Made by a program: the position numbers and the translations under genes. The notes under the pieces were generated by a model. That model ran no database searches and was not told the origin of the DNA. It saw only the letters and a list, made by a program, of their open reading frames with translations. Positions 45,278 through 54,962 of a stretch of 64,000 nt of DNA are shown piece by piece (the first letter of the stretch is position 1; the number at the start of each line of letters is the position of its first letter). Origin of the DNA: JAXDMK01 sp963790325. GTDB taxonomy: Bacteria > Actinomycetota > Acidimicrobiia > Acidimicrobiales > AC-14. The DNA is taken from contig CAWBNY010000002.1 of NCBI GenBank assembly GCA_963790325.1, positions 1,178,001 through 1,242,000 on the forward strand, in the 5' to 3' direction.

Positions 45278-46933
45278 CTAGGTCAAACCCTCGATCAGGA
45301 ACTTGGTGTCAGGCACGACAACATCGGTATTGTCGGTCACCCATTCGACCCCGCCGATGATCTGGCGAACGACCGCTTCCGCCGACATCATCGCCCCCTC
45401 GATCCAACCAGGAAGCGGGGATGCCTGGTCACCGATGACCCAGAATCTTCCCTCGTCGGATTGCAACAGCCGTTTGTAGGCGGTCATGTGCCTACGATCA
45501 CCTGGATCCCAGGCTGCCCAGCCGCCGAGTTGGAAGGGCACGTGCTGCCACGCGATTGACAGACCCTTATTTTTGGGAACGATTGAGTCGTCGCTAAACT
45601 CCTCATGGAGCTGGCTCGCCCCTTCGCGAGCCAGCTTGAGGCGTTCGTCAATCCCAAGATCGCCCATATGCCTTGCGTTGTCGCCATAGTTGTAGGCCCC
45701 GGTCAGAGTGCCCGTCTCTGAGAAATAGCCGTTCGACGGGTACCACAACTGGGTGATATTGTGGGAGGTTCGGCTGATCCCGCCATAGATATCTCCGGAC
45801 CGCAACCTGCCGGTGGTATTGGTTTCCCAGAAGCGTTTGGTCGCTTGCCAACCCACCTTGCACGTCGGAGCGAATGGTACCGCCTGAATCGCCGTCCTCA
45901 TCCCGGACGACAGATTCGTTCTGTCAATCATCCCGCTCAACACCGGCAAAGGGATGTTACTCAGGCAGTAGTCTGCCGATGACGGCAGCTCCGCTCCCTC
46001 CTTGGTTCGATAGGTGACGGTGACGTTCTCTCGCGTAACGTTGATTCCTGTAACCTCTGAACTTAGCCTGATGTCAGGAGCATCGGGCCCCAGAGAGGCG
46101 AACGCTTTTTCGAACCCGCGAACTATCTTGTCCATCCCGCCGACAGGCTGGAAGCTCGTGACCTGCCAGAAGAAATCGAGCGACTGGTAGAAACCCATCT
46201 TCCAGAACTTCGATCCGAGCAAGCTGTCCAACTCCAACGGCGTTGTGGGTCTGGGAAACTCTCCGATGTCCGCTTCGTAGCCAGATCTTGTCGAACCCGT
46301 GTACTGGTATTGCCGGTTCAAGTCGCCGAACACCCGGAGCAGATCGAGCAGAGGTTCATTGGCAGGGCCCTCTCGCAGATATCCCGCGAGACGAGCTGCG
46401 AGGTAGCCGCGGATGTCGTTGTCAACCCGCCGATTCAGCCAGTTGGCCGTCTGCCCCTCTTCCGAGCCTGCGGAGGCTGCCTGACCGTGTCGCAACAGAT
46501 TGGCCCGAGTCTCCATGATGTAAGGTTCCAGCTCTACAGAATGCGCCTTGCAGAAGTCGATCACGCGATAGTGGTGGTAGGGGATTCGGCCAGGCCCGAG
46601 GTTCAGATAGAGCCCCTCGTCGAAAGCGCAGGTTTGGCGTCGATAGCTCCCATTCGTGGGATCGAGCTCGACGAGCTCGTCCTTTTTGCGCGCGGTGCGG
46701 TTCCGCCCTCCCAATCGCGGAGTCGCCTCGAGAATCGTGCACTTGTAGCTCCTACTCAGCATCAGAGCGGCGGTTAGACCTGCCATCCCCCCTCCCAGGA
46801 TGAGCACCTTCCTTCTTTGTCCATCCGTCGCTGTCGGGATGTCCTCGAGCGGGCCAGTCCACCCAGTGACCCCAGGCCCCTGGACGCCGGTCATGGCCTT
46901 CAAAAGGATGTCGTCGTCGGAAGGTGCCGTCAT
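45278..46933 (-). CDS. Flavin monoamine / L-amino-acid oxidase family protein
   Basis: 551-residue FAD enzyme of the amine-oxidase superfamily. The dinucleotide-binding motif VLILGGGMAGLTAALML is at about 43-59, followed by ILEATPRLGGRNRT. The C-terminal FAD motif is FWVIGDQASPLPGWIEGAM. A 40-residue N-terminal extension precedes the FAD motif. Substrate unknown (amine or L-amino acid). Codon choice and base composition are visibly more A+T-rich than in neighbouring genes, and the gene sits between a tRNA and a copy of its 3' end, so horizontal transfer is likely. ATG at 46933 is the first start giving this frame; no strong ribosome site. Confidence 0.85.
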   Translation of the reverse strand: MTAPSDDDILLKAMTGVQGPGVTGWTGPLEDIPTATDGQRRKVLILGGGMAGLTAALMLSRSYKCTILEATPRLGGRNRTARKKDELVELDPTNGSYRRQTCAFDEGLYLNLGPGRIPYHHYRVIDFCKAHSVELEPYIMETRANLLRHGQAASAGSEEGQTANWLNRRVDNDIRGYLAARLAGYLREGPANEPLLDLLRVFGDLNRQYQYTGSTRSGYEADIGEFPRPTTPLELDSLLGSKFWKMGFYQSLDFFWQVTSFQPVGGMDKIVRGFEKAFASLGPDAPDIRLSSEVTGINVTRENVTVTYRTKEGAELPSSADYCLSNIPLPVLSGMIDRTNLSSGMRTAIQAVPFAPTCKVGWQATKRFWETNTTGRLRSGDIYGGISRTSHNITQLWYPSNGYFSETGTLTGAYNYGDNARHMGDLGIDERLKLAREGASQLHEEFSDDSIVPKNKGLSIAWQHVPFQLGGWAAWDPGDRRHMTAYKRLLQSDEGRFWVIGDQASPLPGWIEGAMMSAEAVVRQIIGGVEWVTDNTDVVVPDTKFLIEGLT

Positions 46934-47468
46934 CTTCGCGACCTTCGGTTGTCTGTCGTCATGTCTGTGCCCCCCTGTGAGATACGACCATCGAGAGATA
47001 TGAAGGTCTGGACCAGATCCACGGACGGTGCATCCGAAAAACAGATGGACGCCAGGGTGTCAGTGAACCGTCATGAGCATCCGCGGCACAATGGGCGGTC
47101 GCTTCGACGATGAATCCAATTACCGGTTGCCGCACCCGAACGCCGCCGAGAATCAACTTCTGGCCACTCCTTGCCGCCGTCAACCAAAGCCCGCTGGCCG
47201 CGCTGAACTCTACTGGAGGATCAGCGGGGGGAGAGCAGGCCCTTCCGCCGCTCCCTCCCGGCCGGCCGGGCGGTGCCCGACCGGAGCGGACCGATCGTTA
47301 CGGCCGCTTCGGATTTGTGGCCATCGTGTCGGCGGCTCACCGGGTTGGTCGGTTGCCATCGCGATCGCACCGCCTGGGCCGTGGCCCGGTGGGGGACCTT
47401 GTGTGCCGGGCAAGAGCCGATCACGTGGCGGCCGGAGGGCAAAGCGCCCCCTCTGAACAGCATTTGTG
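46934..47468. other. Gene-free stretch between amine oxidase and tRNA-Ala
   Basis: Several overlapping ORFs on both strands are open but none has a recognisable domain, ribosome site or consistent third-position bias. It may be remnant island sequence. No integrase remnant was recognised. Confidence 0.5.
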
Positions 47469-47544
47469 TGGTGGAGGTGAGCGGATTCGAACCGCCGACT
47501 TCCACGTTGCGAACGTGGCGCTCTGCCAGCTGAGCTACACCCCC
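47469..47544 (-). tRNA. tRNA-Ala (anticodon CGC)
   Basis: Folds as a full cloverleaf on the minus strand: acceptor GGGGGTG/CACCTCC with the G3-U70 pair that identifies alanine tRNAs, D arm GCTCAGCTGGCAGAGC, anticodon arm CCACG-TTCGCAA-CGTGG (anticodon CGC, codon GCG), T arm with GGTTCGAATCC, and an encoded CCA. Confidence 0.97.
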
Positions 47545-47560
47545 GGGCGGGAAGCCCAGG

Positions 47561-48219
47561 TTACCCGGCCGGGGGGTCCTGGCGTTCGAGGGCCTGTTGC
47601 AGCCGTGACTGCAACACCGTGGTGGTGAGGTCGCCCCGGGTCCGCTCGAGCACCGCCCGGAGGGCGTCCGTGGTCCGGCGGAGGCCCCCGGTGACGGCGT
47701 CGGGGTAGTCGACCGTGATCAGCAGCCCGTAGGCGTCGTCCATCGCCTCCAGCAGCCGCTCAGACCGGGCCAGCTCGCCGTCGCGCAGCCGATCGAGCAG
47801 GTGTCGCCGCAGCTCGCTGGCCGCCTCGGCCAGGCCGCCCAACCACGCCGAACCCGCCACCGCCGAGCGCGGTGTACGAGGGCAGCGGCTGCTCGCCGAC
47901 CATGGCCGCCGTGAGCCGGGCCTCGGCGTACTCCTTCTCGGCGTCGTGCAGGGGCCCGCTCGCAGCCAGGGCCGGATACGGCTCCAATGCCTCCTGGGCG
48001 GTGCGGAGGTGGCGGGCGGCTTCGTCAGCGAGCCGGGAGGCCAACTCCGGCTCTTGGCGGTGGACGGCCCGGATCGACCGTCCACAGGCCTGGATCGCCA
48101 GCCGGCACTCCGGCAGCGCCACCTCCCGGGCGCGCGAGGCGGCGCCGAGGTGCTCGTGGATCTCGGTGCCCAGGCGGGCCAGCTCAGCTGCTCGATCAGA
48201 GGGGATGGCCGCCGCCGGA
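47561..48219 (-). pseudogene. Translin-like protein gene, frameshifted
   Basis: Two frames together read as one helical protein. The upstream frame gives LARLGTEIHEHLGAASRAREVALPECRLAIQ split over helices, then LEPYPALAASGPLHDAEKEYAEARL. Around 47853-47865 (GGCGGTGGCGGG on the minus strand) one base too many shifts the frame, after which GSAWLGGLAEAASELRRHLLD and YGLLITVDYPDAVTGGLRRTTD follow to the stop at 47561. The pattern matches translin-family proteins of actinobacteria and archaea (helical nucleic-acid binding). An indel error or a decayed gene are both possible. The exact start is uncertain; no ATG/GTG is well placed. Confidence 0.6.
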
Positions 48220-48241
48220 ATCCTCTGAGGCCCCGGTCGGG

Positions 48242-48866
48242 CTAGTTCGCCGAGCGCCGCAGCAGCGCCGGCTCGCCGGGCATGAGCGACGGGTCGAAGG
48301 TGCCCGGCTGCGGGAGGAAGCTGATGGTCATGTCCCGCTCGGCGGCGACGTTGCGCTGGTGGATGAGAAGCGCCACGTAGGCGACCAGCAGCAGGTCGGC
48401 GAGGACGTGGAGCATCACGAACAGCGAAGACAGGCCCGTGACCACGGCCAGCAACAGGGTGACGCCGACCGTGGCGGCCAGCCCGCTCAGGACGTCGCGC
48501 CGGCGGCGGAGGGTGCGGCTGCGGGCGGTGGAGGCGGAGGGACGGGGCCTCCCACCGGCGCCCATGACGCCCCCCGCTCCCGGAACCCGCCCGACGGGAC
48601 CGGCGTACAGCCCGGGGCGGCCGGGGGCCGGCTGGGCCGCGTGGAGGCGGCTGACGGTTGCCAGCGTGGGCGACGGCGAGGCGTAGGGGCGGGCCCAGTG
48701 GTCGGTCCCGGCCCGGCTGGTCTTCGGTCCCGTCCGGCGAAGGACCGCGAGCTGCCGCCGGAAGTTGCTGATCGAGTCGCTCGGCCGCCCTTCCTGCCGC
48801 GCGGAGCGCGGGGGGGATCAGCACGAGTGCCCAGACCACTGCGAGGACCAGAAGAACCAAGGTCAC
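48242..48866 (-). pseudogene. Membrane protein with C-terminal soluble tail, frameshifted
   Basis: The GTG at 48866 has GGAGGAGC upstream and opens VTLVLLVLAVVWALVLIPP, an N-terminal span. At a run of seven C on the coding strand (48809-48815) the frame must move by one base to continue sensibly: SARQEGRPSDSISNFRRQ, LAVLRRTGP, then two further spans (GLAATVGVTLLLAVVTGLSSLFVMLHVLADLLLVAYVALLI) and the tail to TAG at 48242. Six Cs instead of seven would give an intact protein of about 207 residues. The layout matches an unnamed actinobacterial membrane family that often precedes translin-like genes. Confidence 0.6.
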
Positions 48867-48990
48867 GCTCCTCCGACCTTCCTTTACCTCGAGGGACCGT
48901 ACAGCGCCGTCGCCCACGAATCGCGGATGGTGGGGGAGTTGCGCCGGACCAGTTCTACTAGGCGGCCCGGCGGCCGGGCAAGCCTGCGGG

Positions 48991-49506
<516 letters not shown>

Positions 49507-49513
49507 ACACGGG

Positions 49514-49519
49514 AGTCTA
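49514..49519 (-). promoter_or_regulatory. -10-like TAGACT before moaC (leaderless)
   Basis: TAGACT followed by CCCGTGT then the GTG start. Nearly the same string (TAGACTCCCGGCG-GTG) precedes the Rieske gene at 62.7 kb. Confidence 0.4.
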
Positions 49520-49531
49520 CCGACCGCCGGT

Positions 49532-50512
49532 TCAGCCGCCGATCTGGCTCATGCTGCGGGCGGGGCGCACGAAGTTGACCTGGCCGATGGCGTGACCGGC
49601 CCATTTACGGCCCACGTCGGACTCGATGGCGGCGGCCAGGTCGTCATCGGTGGCACCGTTGCGGAGCAGGGCTCGCAGGTCGGTCTCCCGGGTGGCGAAC
49701 AGGCAGTTGCGGAACATCCCGTCGGCGGTGAGGCGGACCCGGTCGCACGACCCGCAGAAGCTGCGGGTGACGCTGGGGATCACGCCGATCTCGCCCCGTC
49801 CGTCGGCGTAGGTCCAGCGCTCGGCCGGCTGGGAGCCGCGCGCGGGGACCGGGACCAGCGGGTACACGGCCCCCACCGCCGCCACGATCTCGGACGCGGT
49901 CACGACCTGGTCTCCGGTCCAGGCCCCGTCGGCGTCGAGGGGCATGAACTCGATGAAGCGGACGGTGACGCCCTTCTCCCGGCCGAAGGTGGCGAAGTCG
50001 ACCACCTCGTCGTCGTTCACCCCCCGCAGGAGGACGGCGTTCACCTTCACGGGGGAGAAGCCGGCCTCCAGGGCGGCGTCGATGCCGTCGAGGACCTGGG
50101 GGAGGGCATCGCGGTGGGTGATGGCGGCGAACCGGTCGGCCCGCAGGGAATCGCACGAGATGTTGATCCGCCGGAGGCCGGCGGCCCACAGGTGGTCGGC
50201 GATTAGGCGGAGGGTGGCCCCGTTGGTGGTGAGGGCGAGGTCGACGCCGAGGGCGGCCAGCCGGGCGACCAGGACGGGCAGTCCGGCCCGCACCGTGGGC
50301 TCGCCACCGGTGAGGCGGATCCCGGTGAAGCCCCACCGCTCGACGCACAGCCGGGCCACCCGCTCGATCTCCTCGAAGGTGAGGATCTCGGCCCGGGGGA
50401 GCCACTCCATGCCCTCCTCGGGCATGCAGTAGCCGCACCGGAAGTTGCAGCGGTCGGTGACCGAGATGCGCAGGTCGCGCACGACGCGGTCGAACGGGTC
50501 GACGAGGGTCAC
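49532..50512 (-). CDS. moaA: GTP 3',8-cyclase MoaA
   Basis: Radical SAM enzyme that starts molybdenum cofactor synthesis from GTP. 326 residues: N-terminal 4Fe-4S motif DRCNFRCGYCMPEEG (CxxxCxxC), GFTGIRLTGGEP, and the second cluster FCGSCDRVRLTADGMFRNCLF (CxxC-x13-C). It ends in QIGG, the C-terminal Gly-Gly needed for activity. The GTG overlaps the moeA stop as GTGA. Confidence 0.97.
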   Translation of the reverse strand: MTLVDPFDRVVRDLRISVTDRCNFRCGYCMPEEGMEWLPRAEILTFEEIERVARLCVERWGFTGIRLTGGEPTVRAGLPVLVARLAALGVDLALTTNGATLRLIADHLWAAGLRRINISCDSLRADRFAAITHRDALPQVLDGIDAALEAGFSPVKVNAVLLRGVNDDEVVDFATFGREKGVTVRFIEFMPLDADGAWTGDQVVTASEIVAAVGAVYPLVPVPARGSQPAERWTYADGRGEIGVIPSVTRSFCGSCDRVRLTADGMFRNCLFATRETDLRALLRNGATDDDLAAAIESDVGRKWAGHAIGQVNFVRPARSMSQIGG

Positions 50513-51723
50513 CCCCCGACTGTACCGAGGAGCATGGTGGTAACCGTCCCCCCTTCGGGGATGCCGTCGCCGTCGGGGAGCAGGGCCAGGGCGTTGGCCA
50601 CCGCCATGGCCCGGAGCTGGTGCGACCCCTGACCGCCCGATCGGCGCACGTGGTGGCGGCCGTCGGGGCCGTGGGTGGCCACCACCCGGTCGAGGTGGAG
50701 CTTGCCGTCGGGCCGGCGGCGGAGGGCCTCGTCGGCCACCGCCTCGACCGTCGGGCGGAGAAGGCGCTCGTCGGGGTGGCCCGCCATCCGCCGCAGGCCG
50801 GGTCGGACGAACATCTCGAATGAGACCATCGACGACACCGGGTTGCCCGGGAGGCCGAACACGGGTGTCGCCCGGGCCCCCGCCACGCCGAAGGCGAACG
50901 GCTTCGCCGGGCGGATGGCCACCTGCCACCAGTCCATGCGCCCGATCCGGTCGAGGACGACCTTCACGTAGTCGAAGTCGCCCACGCTCACCCCGCCCGA
51001 GGTGACGACCGCGTCGCACGTCGCCAGTCCGGCCTCGAGAGCCGTGCGGATGGCGTCCTCGTCGTCGGAGGCGGTGCCCAGGTCGACCGCCTCGGCGCCG
51101 GCTTCCCGGACCATGGCCAGCAGGGTGGGGCGGTTCGAGTCCCGGATCTGCCCTGGTCGGAGGGGTTCTCCTGGTCCCACGAGCTCGTCGCCGGTGGACA
51201 GGACCCCCACCCGGGCGGCGGGGAACACCGTCACCTCGGCCTGGCCCAGGCTGGCCAGAACCCCCAGGTGGCCGGGGGTGAGCGACGTCCCCGCCTCGAA
51301 GACCCGTTGCCCGGCGTGCATGTCGTCGCCGGCCGGCCGGATGTGGTCGCCGGGGGCGGCCGCCGTCCCGATCGTCACCACGTCACCGTCGGTCGACGTC
51401 CGCTCGACCATCACGATGGCGTCGGCGCCGACTGGCAGGGGGGCGCCGGTCATGATGCGCACCGCCTGGCCGGGCCCGACGGTGAAGCCGGACGGGTCGG
51501 CGCCGGCGGCGAGGGTCCCGACCACGTGCAGCTCCCCCGGGGTGTCCCCGGCCCGGACCGCGAACCCGTCCATGGCGGTGTTGGGGAAGGGGGGCACGTC
51601 GACCGCCGAGACCACCGGCTGGGCCAGGACCCGTCCCAGGGCATCGGCCAGCGGCACCGGGCGGGGCGGCAAGGGGGCGCAGGCGGCGAGGACCCGGCCC
51701 CGGGCGACCTCGACGGGGATCAC
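50509..51723 (-). CDS. moeA: Molybdopterin molybdenumtransferase MoeA
   Basis: Inserts molybdate into adenylated molybdopterin. 404 residues with PPFPNTAMDGFAVRAGD, GQAVRIMTGAPLPVGADAIV, VGVLSTGDELV, RDSNRP, TSGGVSVGDFDYVKVVL and FGLPGNPVSSMVSFEMFV in order. GTG at 51723 starts 1 base after the galU stop codon. Its stop overlaps moaA. Together with MoaA and MoaC it gives a partial cofactor pathway; MoaD/MoaE/MogA are not in the window. Confidence 0.96.
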   Translation of the reverse strand: MIPVEVARGRVLAACAPLPPRPVPLADALGRVLAQPVVSAVDVPPFPNTAMDGFAVRAGDTPGELHVVGTLAAGADPSGFTVGPGQAVRIMTGAPLPVGADAIVMVERTSTDGDVVTIGTAAAPGDHIRPAGDDMHAGQRVFEAGTSLTPGHLGVLASLGQAEVTVFPAARVGVLSTGDELVGPGEPLRPGQIRDSNRPTLLAMVREAGAEAVDLGTASDDEDAIRTALEAGLATCDAVVTSGGVSVGDFDYVKVVLDRIGRMDWWQVAIRPAKPFAFGVAGARATPVFGLPGNPVSSMVSFEMFVRPGLRRMAGHPDERLLRPTVEAVADEALRRRPDGKLHLDRVVATHGPDGRHHVRRSGGQGSHQLRAMAVANALALLPDGDGIPEGGTVTTMLLGTVGG

Positions 51724-51724
51724 G

Positions 51725-52606
51725 TCACACGAGTCGCTTGCGTTGCACCAGCTGGGCGAGAAAGGCGCGGAACTCCGGTCCGAGGTCCTGCCGGTCGATG
51801 GCCATCTCGACCGTCGCCCGCAGGTAGTCGAGCCTGTCGCCGATGTCGTAGCGGCCGTCGTCGAACAGGAAGCCGTAGACCGTCTGGTCCTTGAGCAGCA
51901 GGGCGACGGCGTCGGTGAGCTGGATCTCGCCGTTGGCGCCGGGCGCGGTGCGTTCGAGGGCCTCGAAGATCTCCGGGGTGAAGACGTAGCGGCCCATGAC
52001 GGCCAGGTTCGAGGGAGCGTCCTCCGGGCGGGGCTTCTCGACGATGCCGAGGATCCGCACCAGGGTCTCGTCGATCGCCTCCGGCAGGACGCAGCCGTAG
52101 GCGGAGATGTCCTGGCGGGGGAACTCCTTGAGGGCCAGCACCGACCGCCCGTAGCGCTCGTGGACGTCGAGCATCTGGGTCAGGACGGGCGATGTCTCGG
52201 TCATGATGTCGTCGCCGAGCATGACGACGAACGGCTCGTCGCCGACGTGCTGGCGGGCGACCCCGACGGCGTGGCCCAGGCCCAGGGGCTCCCCCTGGCG
52301 GACGTAGTGGATGTCGGCCATCCCCGCGATCTCCTGCATCTCCTTGAGCTGGTCGAACTTGCCCGCCTTCTCCAGGTAGTGCTCGAGCTCGAAGGACCGG
52401 TCGAAGTGGTCCTCCACCGAGCGCTTGCCCCGGCCGGTGATGATGAGGATGTCGCGGATCCCGGACCGCACCGCCTCCTCCACCACGTACTGGATGGCCG
52501 GCTTGTCGACGACCGGCAGCATCTCCTTGGGCTGGGCCTTGGTGGCGGGCAGGAAGCGGGTGCCGAGGCCCGCGGCGGGGATGACCGCCTTGCGAACGCC
52601 CTTCAT
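51725..52606 (-). CDS. galU: UTP--glucose-1-phosphate uridylyltransferase
   Basis: Makes UDP-glucose for envelope polysaccharides and glycolipids. 293 residues with the nucleotide-binding AVIPAAGLGTRFLPATKAQPKEMLP split at the P-loop-like region, DKPAIQYVVEEAV, GLGHAVGVA and IVEKPRPEDAPSNLAVMGRYVF. The second ATG (52606) was chosen: it overlaps the upstream TGA as ATGA and lies 9 bases after GGAGG, whereas the ATG at 52612 is only 3 bases from it. Confidence 0.95.
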   Translation of the reverse strand: MKGVRKAVIPAAGLGTRFLPATKAQPKEMLPVVDKPAIQYVVEEAVRSGIRDILIITGRGKRSVEDHFDRSFELEHYLEKAGKFDQLKEMQEIAGMADIHYVRQGEPLGLGHAVGVARQHVGDEPFVVMLGDDIMTETSPVLTQMLDVHERYGRSVLALKEFPRQDISAYGCVLPEAIDETLVRILGIVEKPRPEDAPSNLAVMGRYVFTPEIFEALERTAPGANGEIQLTDAVALLLKDQTVYGFLFDDGRYDIGDRLDYLRATVEMAIDRQDLGPEFRAFLAQLVQRKRLV

Positions 52607-53655
52607 CCGCATCCACCTCCCGGCCCATCGACCTGGGCGTGTTCGACTCGGTCCCGGCCGCCGGCCTTGGCTTGGTAGAGGGCGCCGTCGGCGGCCGCCA
52701 GCAGCTCCTTCCCGGACGATCCGTGCTCAGGGTAGGCGGCCACGCCGACCGACACGGTCACGCCGATCGGGGTGCCGTCGAGGTCGAAAGGGCGGCCGCC
52801 GACGGCGGTGCGGATCTTGTCGGCCAGGCGCAGGGCGCCGGCGAGGCCGGTCTTGGGCAGGAGGAGGGTGAACTCGTCGCCTCCCGGACGGGCGACGATG
52901 TCGACCTCCCGGGTGGCGTCGGTGAGGCGGCGGGCGGTCTCGATGAGGACGGTGTCGCCCGCCTGGTGGCCGAGGGTGTCGTTGACCGGCTTGAACCCGT
53001 CGAGGTCGAGGTAGAGGACCGAGAAGGGCTCCCCGAAGCGAACCGCCCGGGAGAGCTCGGCCTCGATGCGCAACGCGAGGTGGCGGCGGTTCCACAGGCC
53101 GGTGAGTCCGTCGGTGAGCGACAGGCGGGTGGCCTCGTCGTAGAGGAAGCTGCTGTCGATGGCGATCTCGGCCTGGCGGACGAGGGCGGTGAGCATGGCC
53201 ACGTCGTCGTGGTCGTAGGGACGGGGCCGGGAGCGGCCGTAGTAGGCGAGGACGCCGAAGGGGTTGCTGCCCGAGCGCACGGGAATGGCCAGGGCGGTGG
53301 TGCCGGCGGGCGGTTCCGACGGACCGGGACTGATGCCGTCGGGCGCCGGCCACACGACGACGTGGTGGGAGCGGGCGGCGGCACCGGCGATGCCCTCACC
53401 GGGGCCGAGGTCGGGGAGGTCGCCGGGGACGCCGACCTTGTCGAGGGCCCGCAGCCGCTCGGTGCCGGCGACGGACAGGTAGAACACCGCCACCGGCGCG
53501 CCGAGGTAGCCGGCCGTGGTCCGCAGGAGGGATCCGATGAGGATGCCCCGGTCGTGGCTGGAGGCCATGGCGTCGCCGAGACGGGCGAGGGCGTCGAGAA
53601 AGGCGTCCCGCATCGCCTCCAGCTCGCGAACTCGCGCGGCCAGCTCGTCCACCAT
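52603..53655 (-). CDS. GAF-GGDEF diguanylate cyclase
   Basis: 350 residues. Residues 1-30 form a coiled coil (MVDELAARVRELEAMRDAF), about 25-180 a GAF-like sensor, and about 185-350 a GGDEF domain: SLTDGLTGLWNRRHL, LDLDGFKPVNDTLGHQAGD and the intact active site RPGGDEFTLLLP. It should make cyclic di-GMP. An inhibitory RxxD five residues before GGDEF is not obvious (DIVARPGGDEF). It is the first gene of an operon reading into galU-moeA-moaA-moaC. Confidence 0.92.
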   Translation of the reverse strand: MVDELAARVRELEAMRDAFLDALARLGDAMASSHDRGILIGSLLRTTAGYLGAPVAVFYLSVAGTERLRALDKVGVPGDLPDLGPGEGIAGAAARSHHVVVWPAPDGISPGPSEPPAGTTALAIPVRSGSNPFGVLAYYGRSRPRPYDHDDVAMLTALVRQAEIAIDSSFLYDEATRLSLTDGLTGLWNRRHLALRIEAELSRAVRFGEPFSVLYLDLDGFKPVNDTLGHQAGDTVLIETARRLTDATREVDIVARPGGDEFTLLLPKTGLAGALRLADKIRTAVGGRPFDLDGTPIGVTVSVGVAAYPEHGSSGKELLAAADGALYQAKAGGRDRVEHAQVDGPGGGCG

Positions 53656-53760
53656 CGCAATCGTAGAGGGGACCCGTCCCACGCCGTGCCCGGAGGGGTG
53701 GCGTATGCTGGCTGGCACTCCGCCGATTCGACTGCTAGCGCTCGCTGTCCGAGGACCTGA

Positions 53761-54132
53761 ATGCCCAAGTACGAATATGCCTGCAAGTCCTGCGGCGACC
53801 GCACCGAGATCAAGCAGTCGTTTCAGGACGACCCGCTGACCGAGTGCAGCACGTGCGGCGGCGCGTTGCGGCGGGTGTTCTCCAGCCCCGGGATCGTGTT
53901 GAAGGGGCCCGGCTTCTACCGCACCGACCATCGGAGCCCCTACCGGCCCGACGGCACCCGGCCCGCGGAGCGTGACAAGGACCACGAGCCGGTCAGCAAG
54001 GGCGACGACTCCTCGAAGACGGCGGACGCCAAGGCGGAGGCGAAGGCTGACTCGAAAGCGGGCGCCAAGGCGGACGCCAAGGGGTCGAGTGACACCGGCG
54101 GGTCGAAGGACTCCGCCGCCCAAACCGCGTAG
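53761..54132 (+). CDS. FmdB-family zinc ribbon protein with acidic/Ala-Lys tail
   Basis: 123 residues. The N-terminal 60 residues are an FmdB zinc ribbon: MPKYEYACKSCG, then TECSTCGGALRRVF (two CxxC pairs). The C-terminal half is a low-complexity tail of Ala-Lys-Asp repeats (DAKAEAKADSKAGAKADAKG), probably disordered. Role of the family is unclear; amidase/formamidase regulation was proposed for the founder. TATGCT at 53704 might be its -10. MTA phosphorylase follows closely. Confidence 0.88.
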   Translation: MPKYEYACKSCGDRTEIKQSFQDDPLTECSTCGGALRRVFSSPGIVLKGPGFYRTDHRSPYRPDGTRPAERDKDHEPVSKGDDSSKTADAKAEAKADSKAGAKADAKGSSDTGGSKDSAAQTA

Positions 54133-54149
54133 GTCCGACCTTGGCGGGG

Positions 54150-54962
54150 GTGTTTCCGTCGGCCGAGATCGGCATCTTCGGTGGGACCGGGTTCTACCGG
54201 TTCCTCGACGACCTGCAGGAGGTTGCCGTTCCCACCCCCTACGGGCCGCCGTCGGCCAGGCTGGCGGTGGGCGAGCTCGGTGGGCGGAAGGTGGCGTTCT
54301 TGGCCCGGCACGGGGTCGACCACCAGCTCCCACCTCATCGGGTGAACTTCCGGGCCAACGTGTGGGCGTTGCGGCGGCTGGGGGTGCGCCGGATCCTGGC
54401 CCCATGTTCGGTGGGGTCGCTGCAGCCCCATGTGAAGCCGGGGGAGTTCGTGGTCGTCGACCAGCTCGTCGACCGCACCCGCGGCCGGGCGGACACGTTC
54501 TTCGACGGTCCGGCGCTGGCCCATGTGTCCTTCGCCGACCCCTATTGCCCCGAGCTGCGGCGGGCCGTGATCGGCGCCGCCCGGGCGGCCGGGGTGGTGG
54601 TGCACGAGACGGGGACGGTGGTCGTGATCCAAGGGCCGCGGTTCTCGACCCGGGCCGAGTCGAGGTGGTTCGGCGCGGCCGGCTGGGAGGTCGTGAACAT
54701 GACCCAATACCCGGAGGCGGTGCTGGCCCGGGAGCTGGGCATGTGTTACGCCGGGGTCGCGCTCGTCACCGACTACGACGCCGGGTTGGAAGGGGTGGCG
54801 GGCATCGAGCCGGTCACCATCGAGACGGTCTTCCGGGTGCTGGCCGAGAACATCGAGAAGGTGCAGGCGACGTTGGTGCGGGCGGTGCCGGAGATCCCGC
54901 CGGTGATCGGGTGCGGGTGCGCGGTCGGGGCGCCGGACCCGGGAGCCCAGTTCGAGGACTGA
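54150..54962 (+). CDS. mtnP: S-methyl-5'-thioadenosine phosphorylase
   Basis: Phosphorolysis of methylthioadenosine to adenine and methylthioribose-1-phosphate (methionine salvage). 270 residues with EIGIFGGTGFYRFL at the start, FLARHGVDHQLPPHRVNFRAN, VIQGPRFSTRAESRWF, VNMTQYPEAVLARELG and TDYDAG, the last being typical of MTA rather than guanine/hypoxanthine phosphorylases. The GTG at 54150 gives the usual short N-terminus; a TTG at 54141 is an alternative. It follows fmdB by 17 bases. Confidence 0.92.
   Translation: MFPSAEIGIFGGTGFYRFLDDLQEVAVPTPYGPPSARLAVGELGGRKVAFLARHGVDHQLPPHRVNFRANVWALRRLGVRRILAPCSVGSLQPHVKPGEFVVVDQLVDRTRGRADTFFDGPALAHVSFADPYCPELRRAVIGAARAAGVVVHETGTVVVIQGPRFSTRAESRWFGAAGWEVVNMTQYPEAVLARELGMCYAGVALVTDYDAGLEGVAGIEPVTIETVFRVLAENIEKVQATLVRAVPEIPPVIGCGCAVGAPDPGAQFED

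Noticed and set aside
47110..47628. 172-codon plus ORF across the tRNA
   Set aside because: It overlaps the tRNA-Ala gene antisense and has no recognisable domain.
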